Positions 24,289-34,129 of a stretch of 64,000 nt of DNA are shown in pieces (within the stretch, counting starts at the first letter, position 1; each line of letters starts with the position of its first letter). The stretch is from Akkermansia muciniphila. Lineage in GTDB: Bacteria > Verrucomicrobiota > Verrucomicrobiia > Verrucomicrobiales > Akkermansiaceae. The notes beneath the pieces are model-generated. The model ran no database searches and was not told the origin of the DNA. It saw only the letters and a program-made list of their open reading frames with translations. The DNA lies in assembly GCA_945874895.1 (NCBI GenBank), contig CAMCIC010000003.1, positions 1 through 64,000 on the forward strand, given 5' to 3'. The translations under genes were made by a program, and so were the position numbers.

Positions 24289-24978
24289 ATGAAATATTTG
24301 TCACCCAGTCAATTAATTCTCTTTGTGACTGCATCTTGCTTGCCGATATCAGTATATTGTCAGAATGTCGCAAATGATACTGAAGATGGAAGATATACTA
24401 AAATAGTGCTTCAATATAGGGCAGATAAAAAGCTTGAAGATGCTGCAGCTGCCCTTAAAGATATGCCGCGTCGTGATGTGGTTTCAGAGTTAATTGACAG
24501 CGCGGGAAAATACGCGAGTATTGGGGGCCTTGAAGGCGCTCCCTTTGTTCCATTGATCAAAACAGCTCAAAACCTAGATGTTAATTTTTTCAAAGAAGAA
24601 TTTCTCAAATCTGCAAAGAAATTGATAGGAGAGAAAAAATACGAGGTGCTTTTAAAGTGCGGATATCTTTACATGCATGACTTGAAATTTGCAGACTTAT
24701 CATTAGGTAACGATTTGCTGACGGATTTTATAGGGTTAACACATGAGAGAATGCAAGAAAGATTATCACTAATTAACTCAAAGCATACGTATCGTATCTA
24801 CATTGTCGAAGAAATTAGAAGGTTAACTTCACTTGAGGAAAATAACCATTATATTTTTATTTTAGAAGGTATAAGAGCGCACTATTTGAATTCTGATGAA
24901 TTTGATGAAAGAACTGCTGAAGAAGTAGTTGATAAGTGCAACAGGGCTTTAGCTCATGTTAGGAAATTGAGAGGGTGA
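24289..24978 (+). CDS. Secreted hypothetical protein, AT-rich gene
   Basis: I do not recognise a family. The 229-residue product has a signal peptide (about 1-24, ending SVYCQ) and a mostly helical, charged body without repeats or obvious catalytic motifs. Base composition is clearly more AT-rich than the genes to its left, as in the operon to its right. Its 3' end overlaps by 25 bases the 3' end of the convergent small gene, so antisense pairing of the two mRNA tails is possible. Confidence 0.65.
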   Translation: MKYLSPSQLILFVTASCLPISVYCQNVANDTEDGRYTKIVLQYRADKKLEDAAAALKDMPRRDVVSELIDSAGKYASIGGLEGAPFVPLIKTAQNLDVNFFKEEFLKSAKKLIGEKKYEVLLKCGYLYMHDLKFADLSLGNDLLTDFIGLTHERMQERLSLINSKHTYRIYIVEEIRRLTSLEENNHYIFILEGIRAHYLNSDEFDERTAEEVVDKCNRALAHVRKLRG

Positions 24979-25205
24979 ATGGGGTCAGGAGCTGCGGTGA
25001 TGATGTCAAGTAGCTTATTGTCAACAAATATACCGCGAATAAATATTATTTCACCTAGCTTAGTTCCAAGATGGTCGAAACCTGTTTTTTCGTAATTTTC
25101 ACGCGAGTAATTGTTAAGTCGCATTTTATTATTTTTGCCAGAAAAAATAAAAAAAGCATTTAATAGCAAAGAAATAATCAACGTTACATAAAGGATTATT
25201 TTCAT
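24954..25205 (-). CDS. Small membrane-anchored orphan at the end of the CotH operon
   Basis: An 83-residue protein from the ATG at 25205, with one N-terminal hydrophobic helix (IILYVTLIISLLLNAFFIF, about 3-21) and a basic then mixed soluble part. The frame continues upstream to 25235, but the ATG at 25205 places the helix at the N-terminus. It follows the porin stop by 44 bases on the same strand and is likely the last gene of that operon. No known family is recognised. Confidence 0.55.
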   Translation of the reverse strand: MKIILYVTLIISLLLNAFFIFSGKNNKMRLNNYSRENYEKTGFDHLGTKLGEIIFIRGIFVDNKLLDIITAAPDPIHPLNFLT

Positions 25206-25249
25206 TTGTAGATTAAATTTAACAAACACCACCATGAAAAAAAGTCATC

Positions 25250-26497
25250 TCAAAAAAAAGTGCGGACTGCGAGTAGGTAAGTCGTTCCTGTAAAGTCGGA
25301 TGTTCGCGCGCTCATTTTGTCGTAAGATACGCCGCCCATGACTTTGAAATGATCGCCGCAGATATGCCAGTTCATACCTAGGTAAAATGAGTGATTTTCA
25401 TCACCATAACCTCCATCTAGATCGAGACTAGGCGTGTTATGAAGTGCGCCGATGTAACGATTGTTGATGCGTAGACCTTCCATTTCATCGGCACGGGCAT
25501 ATTGGTAACGTGCTACACACTGAAGACGTTTTTTTATGATCCAATACCATGGCATCACAATCGAACCATAGAAATCTCCTTGCCGCATGGCTGTAAGATT
25601 GCCGTTATCCGCTCCGCCGTTGTCACCATGTATCAAATTCACCATCAGTCCCCAATCTTTTTTTTCGTAAACGGCTGATAGTGATGTCGCTTGCACATAG
25701 CCAAGGAAATCATCTGAGCCAGATGGATTATTTTGTACATGATCCACCCGTGTTAGGAGACGTTTGGAGATCTGCCAGGCAAGACTTCCATAAGCGACTT
25801 CACCATCGTTCCAGCTACCGATGAATGCAGAGTCATCTTCGCCACTAAAGATACCAACTGTGCCGGTCCAATCGTTTTTGCCCAATTCCATGGTGAGACC
25901 TGTAGGACGTGGATTATTGCCACCTAGCTCGTCAGCAAGATTTGAGCGTTCAATCGTCAGAATTCGATTGGATGATTCATGTACCTCTTCCGTGATATTA
26001 AATTTCATTCGACCATAATGCAATTTAATGTCATCTAAGGCTTCTGTTCCGATGGCTTTGCCGAGATTAAAGCTAAGGATCGCGCTATCAAAAGTATCAT
26101 ATCCCCACTGTAACTTCCTATTGGTTGAATTACGGAATCGCCTGTCGTCCACAAGATTGACACCCAATTCTATGTCAAAATAAGTAAGAAAGTCGATTTC
26201 TGTTTCGATACGAAAACGTCGATTTTCTTCAAAATGGTTCTTGAATGAATTCCCGCGGACATCTTCACCGTGGACACTTCCCATTTGGTAGTGAAATCGA
26301 CCACCGATGGCTATACTGTCAATCCAAGGATTGTTTTTGTTTTTGTAGAGCTGTCCTGAATTGTTGGAAATCAATTGGCACCAGTCACGGGGGTAATCTG
26401 ATTTTTGTTGAACAGGAGTTTTTGTCGCTTTTTTTGATTCAGCAGAAACGAGAGAAATACAAGGGAGCGCGATCAGCCAAAAAATAGGGAATTTCAT
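25250..26497 (-). CDS. Outer-membrane porin, OprO/OprP-like
   Basis: A 415-residue outer-membrane beta-barrel with a signal peptide (about 1-19), a short Lys/Thr linker and a barrel of alternating strands. Examples are FRIETEIDFLTYFDIELGVN, WGLMVNLIHGDNG and CVARYQYARADEMEGL. The last residue is Phe, the usual outer-membrane insertion signal. The overall pattern resembles phosphate/polyphosphate-selective porins. The assignment is by pattern, so anion selectivity is not proven. It starts 17 bases after the DUF4956 gene in the CotH/VTC operon, where such a porin would fit a phosphate role. Confidence 0.75.
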   Translation of the reverse strand: MKFPIFWLIALPCISLVSAESKKATKTPVQQKSDYPRDWCQLISNNSGQLYKNKNNPWIDSIAIGGRFHYQMGSVHGEDVRGNSFKNHFEENRRFRIETEIDFLTYFDIELGVNLVDDRRFRNSTNRKLQWGYDTFDSAILSFNLGKAIGTEALDDIKLHYGRMKFNITEEVHESSNRILTIERSNLADELGGNNPRPTGLTMELGKNDWTGTVGIFSGEDDSAFIGSWNDGEVAYGSLAWQISKRLLTRVDHVQNNPSGSDDFLGYVQATSLSAVYEKKDWGLMVNLIHGDNGGADNGNLTAMRQGDFYGSIVMPWYWIIKKRLQCVARYQYARADEMEGLRINNRYIGALHNTPSLDLDGGYGDENHSFYLGMNWHICGDHFKVMGGVSYDKMSARTSDFTGTTYLLAVRTFF

Positions 26498-26514
26498 GAA
26501 AATAGTTAGCCGAG

Positions 26515-27210
26515 TTATAGATCCAGTTCTTGTCCTGTGGGAGTGAGGACTACGCGGTTGTTTCCAGAAACATGGTGGAGGGCTTCGAGCAGCAGGTGGG
26601 TGCTGGCGCCGTCTTTCAGTTGTAAGCCATAACGAAGTTCGGTCATCATGCCCGCCTGGGCAGAAGTGACGCTGACGAGTTGTGTGTGCTCGGTGAATTC
26701 CGCGAAGACTGGCTTTAGTAAAGTCTCAAAATCCATCTCGCAGGTCATTCGTAAGCTGAGTAAGTGTGAAGCGCGACGTGGTGCAAAAGCATCCGTTTTG
26801 GAAAGAATGAGAATTGCTGTGCCGACGATGACTGTGATGATGATCGCCATGGGGTATTGCCTAGCACCGACGACCATTCCTATGGCCATTGCAAAGAAGA
26901 CGAAGGCAAGATCACGTGACTGCCCGAGATTGCGGCGAAAGCGAATTACAGAAAACGCGGCGAACATACCGAATGCAATAGCGCCGTTTCCACTAACAAC
27001 GATGATCAGGATCGTAGTGACCACACCGATCATGATCAAGGTTTGGACGTAGTCTTGGGAATAGCGTGTGCCTTTGTAGGTTTTCCGATAGAGGACAGCG
27101 ATGGCGAGATTGAGAGTAATGCTGAGGATCATTGCTAAAATGATTTCAGCGGGTGCGGGGGGATTGGCTATCGTTGCATGGTTCGATTGGAATATGTCTT
27201 CGAGTGTCAT
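26515..27210 (-). CDS. DUF4956 membrane protein
   Basis: A 231-residue inner-membrane protein with four or five helices in the first 135 residues. The DUF4956-type core contains GMFAAFSVIRFRRNLGQSRD (about 81-100). A soluble C-terminal domain (about 145-231) resembles an ACT-like or ferredoxin-like fold. Its function is not established. DUF4956 genes repeatedly sit beside VTC-domain and CotH genes. Here its ATG overlaps the VTC stop codon (ATGA), indicating translational coupling and likely physical partnership. Confidence 0.85.
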   Translation of the reverse strand: MTLEDIFQSNHATIANPPAPAEIILAMILSITLNLAIAVLYRKTYKGTRYSQDYVQTLIMIGVVTTILIIVVSGNGAIAFGMFAAFSVIRFRRNLGQSRDLAFVFFAMAIGMVVGARQYPMAIIITVIVGTAILILSKTDAFAPRRASHLLSLRMTCEMDFETLLKPVFAEFTEHTQLVSVTSAQAGMMTELRYGLQLKDGASTHLLLEALHHVSGNNRVVLTPTGQELDL

Positions 27211-27959
27211 TTTGGCTGGGATTCGAGGTTGCTGGAATTTGTTTTTAGTTTAGTAAGTTCGATCGATTTGGCGTATTTGCTAAAACTGCATGGAGTGAGG
27301 TTGAAATCACCGATCAGATTGCGAAACCAGTAAGGTACGGGGCCTATCGTTTTGACTTCCATGATGGACGCGCCCGGGTCCATGAGGTTGAGATCAAAGT
27401 CATCGCAGTTTGGCAGCATAGGTTTCAAATGGAATCGACAACGAAGGTCGAGATCGAAGGTGATACGGATGGTGCCATCCGCGCCGCTATCATAGGCGTA
27501 GCGATGGTAACGAATCTGAACGACGGGTCGATAATTATGATTGTCAATCAGATCAGCAATTTCAGCGATGATCCGGTTATCTGTTCTTGTCAGTAATTCC
27601 AAATCGCTAGGGATTTTCCCACGAGAAAAAAAGATTAGATCTTTCAGTTCACAATTCACTCTTCGTTTTACTGTGGCACCATCTAGCTTGTGCTTGATTT
27701 CGATGAAGGCTGCTGGAGGAATGCTGCCATCTTTACAGCTATAGAGACGACCACGCAACCGGCGGCGAGTGGGCGAACCCAGTTGTTTTTGCCAATATGA
27801 CTTTAGATCGCATGAGTCAAAATATTCAGATATGACGGTGTAGCCATCTCGTGCGTGAATGTCGGCAGTTAGATGTTTTGCCACTTTTTCTCGAATGAAA
27901 GACTCCTGTCCTGCCCTCAGGATAAACTTGAATTCGCGACGATTTTCACTAGCTAGCAT
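27207..27959 (-). CDS. VTC-domain polyphosphate polymerase-like protein
   Basis: A 250-residue triphosphate-tunnel-type protein with the VTC catalytic domain. Charged motifs run in the expected order: NRREFKFIL (about 5-13), EYFDS, RRRLRGRLY (about 65-73), FIEIKHK (about 85-91), VKRRVN, IRYHRYAY (about 149-156), RITFDLDLR and MEVKTIGPVPYW (about 202-213). In yeast Vtc4 this fold polymerises ATP gamma-phosphate into polyphosphate. No membrane helices are visible; the DUF4956 partner may supply the membrane part. The CotH gene ends 37 bases upstream. Confidence 0.88.
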   Translation of the reverse strand: MLASENRREFKFILRAGQESFIREKVAKHLTADIHARDGYTVISEYFDSCDLKSYWQKQLGSPTRRRLRGRLYSCKDGSIPPAAFIEIKHKLDGATVKRRVNCELKDLIFFSRGKIPSDLELLTRTDNRIIAEIADLIDNHNYRPVVQIRYHRYAYDSGADGTIRITFDLDLRCRFHLKPMLPNCDDFDLNLMDPGASIMEVKTIGPVPYWFRNLIGDFNLTPCSFSKYAKSIELTKLKTNSSNLESQPK

Positions 27960-27996
27960 GAGGTTAATCTACGGCTCGATCTTCTTGGTATGGGCG

Positions 27997-30900
27997 TCAA
28001 TTGTTAGCTTTATGTCTAAGGATCATAGACGAAGTCTTGAAGCTCCCTTTGGGACCGATGGTAGGGACTAAAATTGTACCAAGCCCTGTGATATCACCCC
28101 AAGAATCTCCTTGAAGCAGCAAGCCACTCGCTGAGGCTGTTCCTGCGGGGATGTTGCTAGAGAAGCCTGAAGGAATTCGGAAGGTTCCTCTAAAGCTACC
28201 ATCGGCTTTGGATACTCGACCCACCCATGGAATCAAAGGCACATCGGAAGGAGCAAAAGAGAGAAGTCCGAATTTGTCGTCGATGCTCAATTCTGTGGTC
28301 AGTGAGGCAATGGTGGATTGTGGTTCAGAATTATTCAAGCCGCCGCCAGCAATCGTAAGTTGCGATTGGCGTTGATTTTTCCATCCTAGTGAAGATCCCA
28401 AGGCCGTAGCAGAGTCTGGTATGGTCCATTTTGCACTGCCGATTGTGACGGGTATGGCAGGAAAACCGCTCGGGTAGCTGAGTGTTTTTCCATCAGCTTC
28501 TTTGCGCCACCATACATTACTATGGAGAAGTGTTGCGTTCGTGATGGGTTGATTGAGATCACTGAGAGTGATGATGCCACCGATGAAAGAGTTCTTATTT
28601 GCGTAGGGCTGCATCCACAAAACAGCTTGACCAGTAGGGGATACTCGTAAGGATGTTGTTACGTTAGTACCATCTCCTAAAAGGCCCACGAAGGTGCCGA
28701 TACCTTGATTGCTAACTCTGCCCCTTAACCAACCGAAACCGGCAGGAATATGATGGCCATCTTGTGTTCCTGGGTTGATAATGATGCCGTATGCAATCGT
28801 TGCAGATGGTGCTTCTGCCGGGCGGGCATGGCGAAATCCTCGTAGATTACCGTCGTTGTAGCTACCCATTTGATTGAGTAAAGTCCCATCAATGGCGATA
28901 TTGATGGCTACGGGTGGCATACCGAGGTTTGCAGCAAAATTTGCAGTGATCGGTGCGACAGGATTGCCTTCTGCAAGTAAGAAGCCACCTCTTGCCCCTC
29001 TTGCTCTGGATGATCCCTTCATAGACAGACTAGCTGACCATTGGTTCGGGGATGTGATATTGAGACGTAGTGCGCCAGTTGGTAATGAATTGGAATCTTC
29101 TAAAATAAAATCGTAGCTGCCGATAAGTGAAGTAGGGAATTCTAATATAGAGATAGGAAAGGGAATGGATCGAATAATTTTTTTCCCTTGAAGAACCTGA
29201 ACAATGAATTGATAACTGCGGGGGCGGCCAGTGAGAGTCCCAGAAAGACGCATCGTGACAGGGTCAAACTTTAATCCATAGGGTATTGTGCCAGATACTC
29301 TGATTCCTTCACCCTGATTTGTAAGTCGTTTCAAATCAAACATGACGGAATTTCCAATCCGCAATGGGAAAGGATTGCCGAGGAAGCAAAAGGAGAATGG
29401 ATCACTGGTAATGCTGTTGCCAATCAGGGCGATGTCGATTGGTTTTTCAATCGTTTCCTGCGAAGTGATTTTAAGCGCAGCATTGATGGAACCGAATGAA
29501 GTAGGGTTGAGTGTTACCGTAAAACTAGTGGTAGCTCCTGGACTCAAAGTTGTAGTCCTGAGAGTTGATAGAATGTAATCAGATCGATGAACACCAAGAA
29601 GATTGACCTGTAATCCAGTGAGGTCATTCGTATCAACATTTCGAAGGGTAATCGTTTTGGTTACGAAAGTTTCGATCTCTGTAGCGCCAAAATCAAGGTG
29701 GGATGATTGGTCGATGAGTATCGTGTTTTCTGGGTGTTCCACCTGTAACTTGGGTGGAGTTGGTTGAATTTGATAAGTTGATTCTGCTAAAGCACTCCAT
29801 ATAGGGCCGTTTTTTGCGCGGAAGCGGATCGTGCGCTTGCCTGTGTTGCTTAATGTAACCGGAGTGGAAGTGAATGATCTTATTGCGTCTAACGAGCAGT
29901 TCATGCTGAGATCGCTGCTGGATTCGTTCGCTTGATGAATTTCTATGGCAAGTGTGTTTCTGCCGTTAACCAATAACGAAGCAGGTAGGTTTACAGATTC
30001 GATCGTGTCCTCGATCGCTGTTCCCGTGTAGAAGTCATGAGCGACGTTGTCAGGAAGGTTTCCTGCTACACGAGTGCCGTTCAGGTAGAGAGAGTAACCA
30101 TCATCGTATTTAATTGTAGCTAGAAGTGAGGTAATGTTTCCTACATCAGAGACATCAAACTGCCGGCGAAAATAGCAAGTAGCAGGTCGTTGAATGCCAG
30201 CAGTCGAGGGATTGATGTCATAAACCGGTATCTCGGTCGCTTCATCGCCATCGCCGTAACCGGATTCCGCATTACCGATGTGCCATGAGGCGTCATCAAA
30301 ATTCTGCAATCGCCACGAGTTACCGAGATTTTCTCCAGTGGCTAGGAATTTCCATTCGCTTGCCGAAAGGGGGAGCAGAGTTTCACTTGTGGTGTTGCTC
30401 TTGTAAGTGAGTGCGCCCGATCGTAATGCTCCACCTACCGCTCGTGGATCCGAGCCATCTGGCATGTAATATATGGTTGATTCGTTAGGGGCGGTGATGG
30501 CGATTTCCGTTCCCTGCCTTACATTGCCTCCGCTTGGAATCAGAACAGGAGCATTGAGGCTAGGATACAGCCCTCTGGCGCGTAGTTGCGATAAAACTAC
30601 GGGATGGCGTGGCGCAATGTAGTGGAGAATCGCATTCTTGGCGTTCACCCAGTCTTCCTTTGTCCTAGGCTCGCTCGTTTTTGAGCTTCCCCAGCGAGCG
30701 CTTTCCGCAATGATAGCTTGATCGACGATTGATGAAAATCGATTGACACGGTTGCTCCAGGCCGATGGAGTTAGCGCGCCGTCATTGAATAAATGTTTGT
30801 GAATACGGTCAGCCCAGCGCATCCGATATTCTTGATTTGCGCTGAGATCTTGATGTAAGAAAAATGGATTTGAGTAGACAAACTGCCGTTCGCTCGCGCT

Positions 30901-33843
30901 GTTGAATGGACCGATACGGTCTTCATTTACATCAAACATGCTGTGCTCGAAGTCGTGCACAAAAAAGCGAAATCCTTGCCGTGCATCTTTGTCGCGTGAT
31001 CGGCACCCAAACCAATTATTTCCTCTTTCATTTCCAAGAAATGCTGAAACACAACCATCAAAATTACCCGTCCAGAATGTGACTAAAAGGTAATCGATAA
31101 GGTTATCAGGATCTAACAGAACGGGATCCGCTGTAGGAGTTACACCATTGGACGACAGTCCTTGCATGCGAAAATAGTTTGTATTGGTAGGGGAGGCGCG
31201 ATGAGCTTTTCCTTTATTCCATAAATCTTGCCAGGCCATTAAATTTCCATCCGTGGCGCCTACAGTGTAGCCGTTGTCGCTTTCGGATTTAACGACATCG
31301 TAATCTTCTTTTTTACCACCGAGGTAGGTTTCGGCGAATGCCGCATCTTTGCGTTCATCGAAGTTATGCAAGCCCCAATATTGTCCATTCAGGTAGAGGT
31401 GAAAATAACGCACATGAGAGCCAGGTTGTCCCATGTCGATCTGAGCCTGCCGTGATGATTCTTCACGTAAAAAAGTATTTTGATCTCCGCCTTCGAAGGA
31501 CCATGAGTAATTCTGTGCCGTGCGTAGGTCGATCTTATCAAATTCACTAGCCGCCTCATTTCCGAAAATAGGGTATTGTAACTTTGATGCGCCGTATTCT
31601 TGTCGAAAAAATAATCGTAATGCGTGTTTGGGGTTATCCTCGCTGCGAGAATATCCACCGCGTATTCTCAGTCCGGCATTGATTTGAAACTGACCGCTGC
31701 CGTTAGGACTCTCTCCTGTTGGCGGATTGATCCACTCCACAGATACTGGTCGTTCCCATGCGAAACCACGTTGGTAAGGATTTGAGTAGATTCCCTGCGA
31801 ACCTTCCATATTGAACAGGTTTGGCAGATCGGTTGTTAGGCAGACGGACGGTAAGGAATGGAGTGCGGATATTACCTGTTCTTGGCCACCGATATTGGGA
31901 TTTGTGTGATTCACGATGCGTGGATCCATGCCAAACTTGAGTATTTGGTTCGTTCCACTACTTTGTGGCCAGCCAGCTGGGGTCGCACCGTTGGCTGATT
32001 GCGTGATGATATCGTCAGTAAAAAGATACGTCTGCGTAATCACATTAGAGGGTTTCCAACCATCAAGCGTTGCGACGGCGCGAAGCACTGTCGTGCTAGA
32101 AATCGTGAATGGAGTCGTGTAAATAGAACCGTTCGTCTCGGTCGGAGTTGAACCATCCGTGGTATAGCGAATTACGGCATCAACCGTGGGGGTTGTGAGA
32201 GCGATTTGCACAGGCGTTTTGTAAAATCCGCGATCCGTGCTGCATATCACATCTGCGACAAAACCGAATGAACTGGGGGAGCCATTGATCCAACCTGGAG
32301 TGGCTAACTCGTCGGCGTATATCACGGGTTCTGTCGTGGAGTTCAAGCGGCCGATGATGATCTCAGGGAGGACGAGGAAGCTGGTATCTGAAATGGATGA
32401 TTTCATTCCATGGATGGCCATAAGATTTGTGCCATGGATCAAGTTAGGAATTTCCGCAGTGAGATTGAATCCGCTCCGTTGAATGGTTTCACGAATGGGT
32501 CGTGATGAAGTCGCTAAGGAGTTCCATGCTGGCTTGAGGGGGGCATTGCTTGCCGCTACTTGCGTTCCATTAAGCCATGCGGTAAAGCCATCGCTGTAGC
32601 GGATGACAAGTGAACATGACGTTGCATTTCCCTGATCGATGAATTCAAATGGTTGACGAATGTAAGCACCACGACTGGCTGACATCTCACTTGCCAAATC
32701 CGTAGCAATGAATTCACTAGCGCCTTGTGGGATGGTTGTAGTCGCCAAGCCGCCGTTCTCTACATCGCCCACTAATCGAAATGCTGATGCATCGAAGGAG
32801 GTTAGCTTGCCGGGTGCCGCGAAAAATTCCACACAGTCGCCGCCACCACCTTCAAACATTATGACCTGAAAGGTGTGGGTTCCGGCTGAGAGAGTTATGG
32901 TGCCGAATCGATTTTCTGGGCCATGAAACGAATCATCCCGCATAACTTGCGTTTTGTTGATTATGATTTGCCCACCGTCGTCGCTATTCAATCCGAAGGT
33001 GTATGCTCCTGCATTAGGAATAGTGAGGGTGCCAGTGGCAACAATGGCATAGTTTTCGCCGCCGCCACCTGGTGGGTTTTCGTTGAGTCCATAATTTCCG
33101 TCGCTGCCTTCACCTAACAGATTTAACGTTTTCATCACCGCTGTTGTCGAGCTAAGCACGAGAGGATCGCTCGCGGGGAGAGATATCAAGTTTAACGCAT
33201 CGTTTAAGCCTTCGATACCGCCATTTTTAGAAACTTGTCGAACAGTCATCCCTGGTGTGGCAATACCGAAACCGAAACCGCTTACGCCATTCGTCCAGGA
33301 ACTGTCATCAAAGCTGGGTTGATTCCATGTAGGCGAAAGCGCTGAAGCACCGGTTGGCATGGCATATTTGCCATTCGCGCCATGCGGGAGTAGCGTGGTC
33401 GATGAAAAACGAGCTCCGAATGAGGCATCGGTCCCTTGCGCTGGGAACTGGGGCGAAAATTCCTGTTGTATGGTGACACCATCGGGACGCACAAGTGCCA
33501 GATATTCCCCGGCCTTGGAAAGGGCGAAATTCGTATGCAAGGGCGCGCCTACTACACGACGGTCTTTTGACGATGCCCACACCAGAAGAAATTCGCCCGG
33601 TGCCAGTGTGACACTCGGAAACTTCCACTGTGTCATATTTGCAGTGCGATCCGTAAGAGCCCAATCCAACAAATTGATCGTAGTTGATGTGGGGTTGTGG
33701 ATTTCGATCCAGTCGGAAAAATTTCCATCTTCGTCGGCAATGGTAGATTTGTTATCTGCCATAAATTCGCTAATCACAGGATTGGCGAATACGCATGTGG
33801 GCATGATGAAAAAAAGAAGAAAAATCAATAGTGCGTTCAACAT
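27997..33843 (-). CDS. Giant secreted CotH-kinase protein with lamin-tail and carbohydrate-binding-like domains
   Basis: The 1948-residue protein has a signal peptide (1-20) and a lamin-tail domain (about 21-115, with NPVISEFMADNKS and SDWIEIHNPT). Beta-sandwich/PA14-like modules follow (about 160-490), then a chitobiase-C-like repeat (about 535-607, IRYTTDGSTPT). The CotH kinase region (about 690-1085) carries YWGLHNFDERKDAAF and FFVHDFEHSMFD, probable active-site/metal segments. Further beta domains (1090-1500) and a long C-terminal region complete it. Known CotH proteins are atypical kinases of spore-coat proteins. This one would act at the cell surface on an unknown target. It is first in the operon with VTC, DUF4956 and porin. 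Confidence 0.9.
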   Translation of the reverse strand: MLNALLIFLLFFIMPTCVFANPVISEFMADNKSTIADEDGNFSDWIEIHNPTSTTINLLDWALTDRTANMTQWKFPSVTLAPGEFLLVWASSKDRRVVGAPLHTNFALSKAGEYLALVRPDGVTIQQEFSPQFPAQGTDASFGARFSSTTLLPHGANGKYAMPTGASALSPTWNQPSFDDSSWTNGVSGFGFGIATPGMTVRQVSKNGGIEGLNDALNLISLPASDPLVLSSTTAVMKTLNLLGEGSDGNYGLNENPPGGGGENYAIVATGTLTIPNAGAYTFGLNSDDGGQIIINKTQVMRDDSFHGPENRFGTITLSAGTHTFQVIMFEGGGGDCVEFFAAPGKLTSFDASAFRLVGDVENGGLATTTIPQGASEFIATDLASEMSASRGAYIRQPFEFIDQGNATSCSLVIRYSDGFTAWLNGTQVAASNAPLKPAWNSLATSSRPIRETIQRSGFNLTAEIPNLIHGTNLMAIHGMKSSISDTSFLVLPEIIIGRLNSTTEPVIYADELATPGWINGSPSSFGFVADVICSTDRGFYKTPVQIALTTPTVDAVIRYTTDGSTPTETNGSIYTTPFTISSTTVLRAVATLDGWKPSNVITQTYLFTDDIITQSANGATPAGWPQSSGTNQILKFGMDPRIVNHTNPNIGGQEQVISALHSLPSVCLTTDLPNLFNMEGSQGIYSNPYQRGFAWERPVSVEWINPPTGESPNGSGQFQINAGLRIRGGYSRSEDNPKHALRLFFRQEYGASKLQYPIFGNEAASEFDKIDLRTAQNYSWSFEGGDQNTFLREESSRQAQIDMGQPGSHVRYFHLYLNGQYWGLHNFDERKDAAFAETYLGGKKEDYDVVKSESDNGYTVGATDGNLMAWQDLWNKGKAHRASPTNTNYFRMQGLSSNGVTPTADPVLLDPDNLIDYLLVTFWTGNFDGCVSAFLGNERGNNWFGCRSRDKDARQGFRFFVHDFEHSMFDVNEDRIGPFNSASERQFVYSNPFFLHQDLSANQEYRMRWADRIHKHLFNDGALTPSAWSNRVNRFSSIVDQAIIAESARWGSSKTSEPRTKEDWVNAKNAILHYIAPRHPVVLSQLRARGLYPSLNAPVLIPSGGNVRQGTEIAITAPNESTIYYMPDGSDPRAVGGALRSGALTYKSNTTSETLLPLSASEWKFLATGENLGNSWRLQNFDDASWHIGNAESGYGDGDEATEIPVYDINPSTAGIQRPATCYFRRQFDVSDVGNITSLLATIKYDDGYSLYLNGTRVAGNLPDNVAHDFYTGTAIEDTIESVNLPASLLVNGRNTLAIEIHQANESSSDLSMNCSLDAIRSFTSTPVTLSNTGKRTIRFRAKNGPIWSALAESTYQIQPTPPKLQVEHPENTILIDQSSHLDFGATEIETFVTKTITLRNVDTNDLTGLQVNLLGVHRSDYILSTLRTTTLSPGATTSFTVTLNPTSFGSINAALKITSQETIEKPIDIALIGNSITSDPFSFCFLGNPFPLRIGNSVMFDLKRLTNQGEGIRVSGTIPYGLKFDPVTMRLSGTLTGRPRSYQFIVQVLQGKKIIRSIPFPISILEFPTSLIGSYDFILEDSNSLPTGALRLNITSPNQWSASLSMKGSSRARGARGGFLLAEGNPVAPITANFAANLGMPPVAINIAIDGTLLNQMGSYNDGNLRGFRHARPAEAPSATIAYGIIINPGTQDGHHIPAGFGWLRGRVSNQGIGTFVGLLGDGTNVTTSLRVSPTGQAVLWMQPYANKNSFIGGIITLSDLNQPITNATLLHSNVWWRKEADGKTLSYPSGFPAIPVTIGSAKWTIPDSATALGSSLGWKNQRQSQLTIAGGGLNNSEPQSTIASLTTELSIDDKFGLLSFAPSDVPLIPWVGRVSKADGSFRGTFRIPSGFSSNIPAGTASASGLLLQGDSWGDITGLGTILVPTIGPKGSFKTSSMILRHKANN

Positions 33844-34129
33844 GCAGGTATTTTGGTGGAAAAACTATACAACGAGTTTTGTTTTCAAATGCAATGGGGT
33901 TTAACTTTGTGTCTTCTTAATGTGCACTTAAACTAAAATGGGATCAAGTCTGATTTCAATGAGGATCACCCTCGCGTGCTTGCCATAACCGTCGCCTGCC
34001 CCACAAGCACAAGTGAGGGCATCCTTCCGATCCGTAATCGCCGCCCTCGGCTCCCTGCTGACTCTGTAAAAAACCGTTCAAACCCACGGCCCCGGGGCAG
34101 GGTTCTCGTCCCACCCCCTCAAACGCCAT
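33844..34129. other. Upstream region of the CotH operon
   Basis: There is no gene. On the minus strand a TATAGT -10-like box (33864-33869) lies 20 nt before the CotH start. It has no well-spaced -35: TTGCAT is at 19 nt and TTGAAA at 13 nt. From about 33955 the sequence turns abruptly GC-rich and C-tract-rich up to the tRNA-Ser hairpin. Long frames on the complement there run across the tRNA and are not credible genes. Confidence 0.5.
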
